In this document: in pieces, positions 15,107-18,179 of the stretch
How the letters are laid out: every line of letters starts with the position of its first letter
Numbering within the stretch: position 1 is the first letter of the stretch
Assembly (NCBI GenBank): GCA_900769035.1
Contig: CAAGFD010000013.1
Coordinates: forward strand, 1-18,179
DNA from: Bacteroidales bacterium
GTDB taxonomy: Bacteria > Bacteroidota > Bacteroidia > Bacteroidales > Paludibacteraceae
Length of the DNA stretch: 18,179 nucleotides
Direction of reading: 5' to 3'
Notes under the pieces: model-generated
The model's input: only the letters and a program-made list of their open reading frames with translations
The model's database searches: none
What the model was told of the DNA's origin: nothing
Program-made: the position numbers and the translations under genes

Positions 15107-15910
15107 TTACAAATACTTTTTATTTAACTGAAGCCACCATTCAGTATTTTTATTCCGAAGAATAAAATCATCGATTTGATTTTTTAATTCTTTGTCATTA
15201 ATAGGCCAAGCAAAAGACTGGTCTATACCTAATTCTATTGATGCATCAAGTAATGGAAAATTAGAAATAATTGAATTTACAGCATATTTATCTACTGCAA
15301 CATATTTAATTTCATCTTGAATTATCATTCCACACAACATTTCAATATTTACGTTTTCCAACTCAATAATATCAAAATTCACGCCTAACTCCGAACGTAA
15401 ATTTCTTAAAGTAAGAGAATTAAAACTACCCTTTTCTACATATATTTTTTTATTATCCAACATATGTAGGTTACTGATAAAATCCGAATCATTATTTGCA
15501 TACCTTGGTTTATACTGGATTAGCACCAAATTAGAATACAAAATAGGATTTGAAAAAGAAGTAACCGAAGAACTCTCTGAAGTAATTGGAAGCAAATTTA
15601 ATAGAATATCATAATCTCCTTTTTTTAAGGACTTCATACAATCATCTAAATCATTCTCAACAGTAACTTCCAAGGAAATATCTAAAGAATCGGCAAATCT
15701 TTTTAATATCGAATAGTTATACCCATCCACATCTCCATCAAAATTTACATAATAATTTATAGGAGAATATATGGTAACAACCTTCATCTGCTTTGTACTC
15801 TCTATATCCTTCCAGTTTCTGTCTCTATTAACATATAGGACGATAGACACAACGACGATAATTAAAACAGATAATATCGCCAATAGTTTATAATATTTGT
15901 TCATTTTCAT
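15107..15910 (-). CDS. Membrane-anchored SBP_bac_3-like periplasmic binding protein
   Basis: This is a 267-aa protein with an uncleaved-looking N-terminal membrane segment (about 8-27, rich in Ile, Val and Leu) and no lipobox. A periplasmic-binding-protein fold of family 3 type follows. Supporting motifs are VDGYNYSILKRFADSLDISLEV (61-82), GDYDILLNLLPIT (98-110) followed by SFSNPIL (118-124), KKIYVEKGSF and FAWPIND near the end. This domain binds amino acids in ABC systems and peptidoglycan fragments in the lytic transglycosylase MltF. Here the chain stops at the end of the binding domain, so the SLT transglycosylase domain of MltF is absent, and no ABC permease or ATPase is nearby. It follows the porin by 9 nt and is clearly cotranscribed. 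A ligand-capture or sensing role linked to uptake through the porin is plausible but unproven. Translation may begin at the first or third residue (both Met). Confidence 0.75.
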   Translation of the reverse strand: MKMNKYYKLLAILSVLIIVVVSIVLYVNRDRNWKDIESTKQMKVVTIYSPINYYVNFDGDVDGYNYSILKRFADSLDISLEVTVENDLDDCMKSLKKGDYDILLNLLPITSESSSVTSFSNPILYSNLVLIQYKPRYANNDSDFISNLHMLDNKKIYVEKGSFNSLTLRNLRSELGVNFDIIELENVNIEMLCGMIIQDEIKYVAVDKYAVNSIISNFPLLDASIELGIDQSFAWPINDKELKNQIDDFILRNKNTEWWLQLNKKYL

Positions 15911-15919
15911 TTTTAAAAA

Positions 15920-17854
15920 TCAGTTCCAAAAATTCCAAGATAAACCAAATTGAAAAGTAGCAGGATTAATTGGATACCCCGGTGCTGCAAAATAATTATT
16001 CCCGCCAAACAATCCTTTATTCCAATGATAATATTGAACAAAAAATCGCATGGTCTTTAAGTGAAAATTAGCATAAATATTCATTTGAGGGTAATTACCA
16101 ATCAACAATTTATTTTGCAAATGATATTGTCCTAAAGCAGGCATATATGCATTCGCATAATATGCAGTATGATACCTAACATCTACACCTAGTTGAATTG
16201 TCAATACCTTAAATAATTTATGCATAAAATAGAAATTAGAGTATATTGCAAAATCAGGGAGTGGCAAAACTTCTCTATTTGATGTCAATTGATATACTGC
16301 TTTTGTATCTAAATGAAATCTCCAAAATTTTAGATTCGCAGTTAAATCAACTGCCAACACCTGAACATTAGCATTGTTTTGTTCCGGAACACACTCCTCA
16401 TTCAAGAATATATAATTTGTAATATTTCTAAAATTAACTCCTAATGAAATATTTCTTTTTGGCATTGCAAATCTACCCTCAATATCCAATGCTAATGGAT
16501 GTGAGAAATCATTTTCCCATTTAAAGTGATTACTATTATAATTATTGTACCAATGATATGGAGCGTATCTACAGAAAGATGCTCGTGCTGACAAATCAAA
16601 AGGCTCTTTCTTAATATAAAAATGGCCTTTTAAATGACCGTAAACATCGAAATCTCCGATATAAGGACCTACTAGGTAGATTTTTCCGCCAAAATCATAT
16701 TTAAAGTACTTACCTTCTTTCTTATATAAATCAGCACCTATTCTCAAATTATGAGTGTATTTATTTTCAAATTGTATAGTATCAAAAGCCATCGCATAGT
16801 GTCGGATATCATATTCCACAAAAGCTCTAAAACCAAATTTGAGAATACGGTTAAATTTTTCATCTAAAGTAACTGAAAAAATATTGCTGATAGAAAAATA
16901 AGACACAGAATCATCGGTATATCTACCGGAATAATAGTTATTAGAGAAATAATTATTTGGTATTGAATCTGTTTCCAGATATTTTCTTCTAACATCAGAT
17001 GCATTAAAAGTATGAGATAAAATGATTATCGGTTGAAATTTTTTGACAATTGTATCTCCTTCTGCTACGTCCATTACTTTACCTATATTATAACGATGAC
17101 TGAAGAAGTAAGAAAAATTTCTATACTTGATTTGAGCCGATTTAAAATTAACAGGGATATTATAAGCATTAATTTTCTTAACTCCTAATGATGACAAAGG
17201 ATCTAATATATAATCGTAATCCGCCACTCCTCCATTTTCCAAATTTTTATATGAATTAAACATTACAGAGGCAACGAATTCATATTTTTTACCGGTATAA
17301 GAAGACCAAAATCCGCCGTTTACCATCTGGCTGGATTGATTTTGATATTGTCCACGTCCATAAATAAAGTTACATAATCCTCCGATATTCAAATACTTAT
17401 TAGCATTCAAAGTGAGTAACACTTTTAGATAATCTTCCTCTCTATATGTAGGTAAAGCAGTGCGATATACCAATTGAGAAAAAGGCGTTTTAGTATCATA
17501 ATAAGTAACGTTTTGAGGGAGAATGGTATAAGGTGTATACGACTCGGCAAACATATTATCATACATATCTTTTTTTCTATCAAAGAAAATTTTTGACTGC
17601 ACCAATGAGCCTAAATTTCCATTCCACGAAGGAGCAATCGAATAGTTATTAATAGGTTGGTTATCTTGGTAACTCGTCACCAAGGTATCAACAATAATAG
17701 TATCTGCCACACCATATATATTATCTACATTCCAGACTTTGATATTAGTTGATAACGTATCTTTTTTACTCTTGGAAGTAGGGATATTTAGAAACTGTGC
17801 GCAGATACTGAAGGTAAAAGATATATATATTAGTACAAAAATTATTCTTCTCAT
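15920..17854 (-). CDS. Putative outer-membrane porin (PF14121-like)
   Basis: This is a 644-aa outer-membrane beta-barrel protein. A signal peptide (RRIIFVLIYISFTFSICAQ) ends near residue 19. A low-complexity periplasmic stretch follows, and from about residue 100 there are many alternating aromatic/polar strands, for example YEFVASVMFNSYKN, FSYFFSHRYNIG and FRAFVEYDIRHYAMAF. The chain ends in FQFGLSWNFWN, an aromatic C-terminal beta-signal for BAM insertion. The overall pattern is what I recognise as the Bacteroidetes putative porin family. Solute specificity is unknown. It leads a two-gene operon with the SBP-like protein. Its ATG lies only about 7 nt after the -7 promoter element, so the transcript should have almost no leader. 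No other in-frame ATG lies near the signal peptide, which makes 17854 the start. Confidence 0.85.
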   Translation of the reverse strand: MRRIIFVLIYISFTFSICAQFLNIPTSKSKKDTLSTNIKVWNVDNIYGVADTIIVDTLVTSYQDNQPINNYSIAPSWNGNLGSLVQSKIFFDRKKDMYDNMFAESYTPYTILPQNVTYYDTKTPFSQLVYRTALPTYREEDYLKVLLTLNANKYLNIGGLCNFIYGRGQYQNQSSQMVNGGFWSSYTGKKYEFVASVMFNSYKNLENGGVADYDYILDPLSSLGVKKINAYNIPVNFKSAQIKYRNFSYFFSHRYNIGKVMDVAEGDTIVKKFQPIIILSHTFNASDVRRKYLETDSIPNNYFSNNYYSGRYTDDSVSYFSISNIFSVTLDEKFNRILKFGFRAFVEYDIRHYAMAFDTIQFENKYTHNLRIGADLYKKEGKYFKYDFGGKIYLVGPYIGDFDVYGHLKGHFYIKKEPFDLSARASFCRYAPYHWYNNYNSNHFKWENDFSHPLALDIEGRFAMPKRNISLGVNFRNITNYIFLNEECVPEQNNANVQVLAVDLTANLKFWRFHLDTKAVYQLTSNREVLPLPDFAIYSNFYFMHKLFKVLTIQLGVDVRYHTAYYANAYMPALGQYHLQNKLLIGNYPQMNIYANFHLKTMRFFVQYYHWNKGLFGGNNYFAAPGYPINPATFQFGLSWNFWN

Positions 17855-17861
17855 CTTATTG

Positions 17862-17892
17862 CAAAGGTAGTGTATTTTTATAAAACGACAAA
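17862..17892 (-). promoter_or_regulatory. Promoter of the porin operon, near-leaderless
   Basis: The minus strand reads TTTG (17892-17889), 19 nt, then TACCTTTG (17869-17862), a full consensus match. The porin ATG begins at 17854, so initiation at the usual distance (about 17856-17859) leaves only 2-5 nt of leader. From 17893 to 18010 I see only AT-rich sequence with no gene or clear signal. Confidence 0.78.
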
Positions 17893-18022
17893 AACATGTT
17901 TATAATTATTTATCGACAAGAAAAAAATCGGTATTCACCCAAAGCATCTTAAGTTTAAAACGACATTTTCAACCATAACTCAAATATAACTCACTGAATT
18001 TCAATTAATTATATTCAAGGAG

Positions 18023-18040
18023 AATTTATTTGAATAAATT
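18023..18040. promoter_or_regulatory. AT-rich palindrome beside the rightward promoter
   Basis: AATTTATT and AATAAATT are exact reverse complements around TG. The site ends 11 nt before the -33 box at 18052, a position typical of activator sites. The composition is almost pure A/T, so chance is a real alternative. Confidence 0.3.
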
Positions 18041-18051
18041 AATGAAAATTT

Positions 18052-18083
18052 TTTGTGCGCTCAAGAAAAAAAATATAAATTTG
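18052..18083 (+). promoter_or_regulatory. Rightward promoter at the right edge
   Basis: TTTG (18052-18055), 20 nt, then TAAATTTG (18076-18083), matching the -33/-7 consensus. Initiation is expected near 18088. No convincing ORF follows inside the window. The transcript must serve a gene beyond the edge or be a small RNA, since two stem-loops follow at 18110-18131 and 18142-18165. Confidence 0.55.
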
Positions 18084-18109
18084 TCTTAGAAAAGAGAGTA
18101 TGCAATAAA

Positions 18110-18165
18110 ATATCTTATATAGTTAAGATATAGCGATATAACCATTTATTATGTGATTTAAATGG
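18110..18165 (+). other. Two consecutive stem-loops downstream of the rightward promoter
   Basis: The first hairpin pairs ATATCTTA (18110-18117) with TAAGATAT (18124-18131) around a 6-nt loop. The second pairs CCATTTA (18142-18148) with TAAATGG (18159-18165) around 10 nt and is followed by CTTTTCTTTG, a partly T-rich run. They could be a structured 5' leader, or a small RNA whose second hairpin is a weak terminator. The sequence stops at 18179, so this cannot be settled here. Confidence 0.4.
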
Positions 18166-18179
18166 CTTTTCTTTGCACG

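Noticed and set aside
18042..18089. Tiny + strand ORF of 15 codons after a purine-rich AAGGAG at 18018.
   Set aside because: The purine run is about 18 nt from the ATG, the peptide is featureless, and the ATG lies upstream of the promoter mapped at 18052-18083.
1..18179. Insertion sequences, CRISPR arrays, integrases, toxin-antitoxin or phage genes.
   Set aside because: No transposase or integrase motifs, no regularly spaced direct repeats and no target-site duplications were seen. The gene content is housekeeping and envelope.

Overview
The window looks like chromosomal core sequence from an AT-rich member of the Bacteroidetes, most likely a Bacteroidales lineage that has a type IX secretion system (T9SS). 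Four things support this. The extracellular nucleases at the left end carry T9SS-type C-terminal tails. BamD sits directly before a Bacteroidetes-type RNA polymerase omega subunit. There is a PF14121-like putative porin and a long GGDD-type PPi-dependent phosphofructokinase. Recurrent promoter elements match the Bacteroidetes primary sigma factor pattern (TTTG, about 19-20 nt, TAnnTTTG). I saw no mobile element, CRISPR array, tRNA or rRNA.

Layout. The + strand from 1 to 4386 holds the 3' end of one secreted endonuclease I, a complete larger paralogue, and nspC (carboxynorspermidine decarboxylase, spermidine synthesis) only 1 nt downstream. This block converges on a six-gene minus-strand operon (10556 down to 4397): bamD, rpoZ-like omega, a PlsC-like acyltransferase, a GH20 beta-hexosaminidase, a secreted cyclophilin and an FtsE-like ATPase. 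It is read from a good promoter at 10573-10604 and its gaps are 4-30 nt. The theme is envelope building and maintenance. Next are two separately promoted minus-strand genes of sugar-phosphate metabolism, pfp (10616-12280) and a phosphohexomutase (12731-14491).

The 450-nt gap between pfp and the phosphohexomutase is the most interesting noncoding stretch. It holds a complete small-RNA transcription unit with a two-box promoter, a long-range closing stem and a strong hairpin terminator. The architecture fits 6S RNA. The same gap holds a 23-bp near-perfect palindrome just upstream of pfp that looks like an operator.

The right part contains an unrecognised small secreted or membrane protein on the + strand (14601-15092). 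Its tail has a PLGD motif, a membrane segment and basic residues. Facing it is a minus-strand pair, a putative porin followed by a membrane-anchored SBP_bac_3-like protein. The porin promoter lies so close to its ATG that the mRNA is predicted to be nearly leaderless. The last 130 nt contain a rightward promoter and two stem-loops that probably serve a gene or RNA beyond the window.
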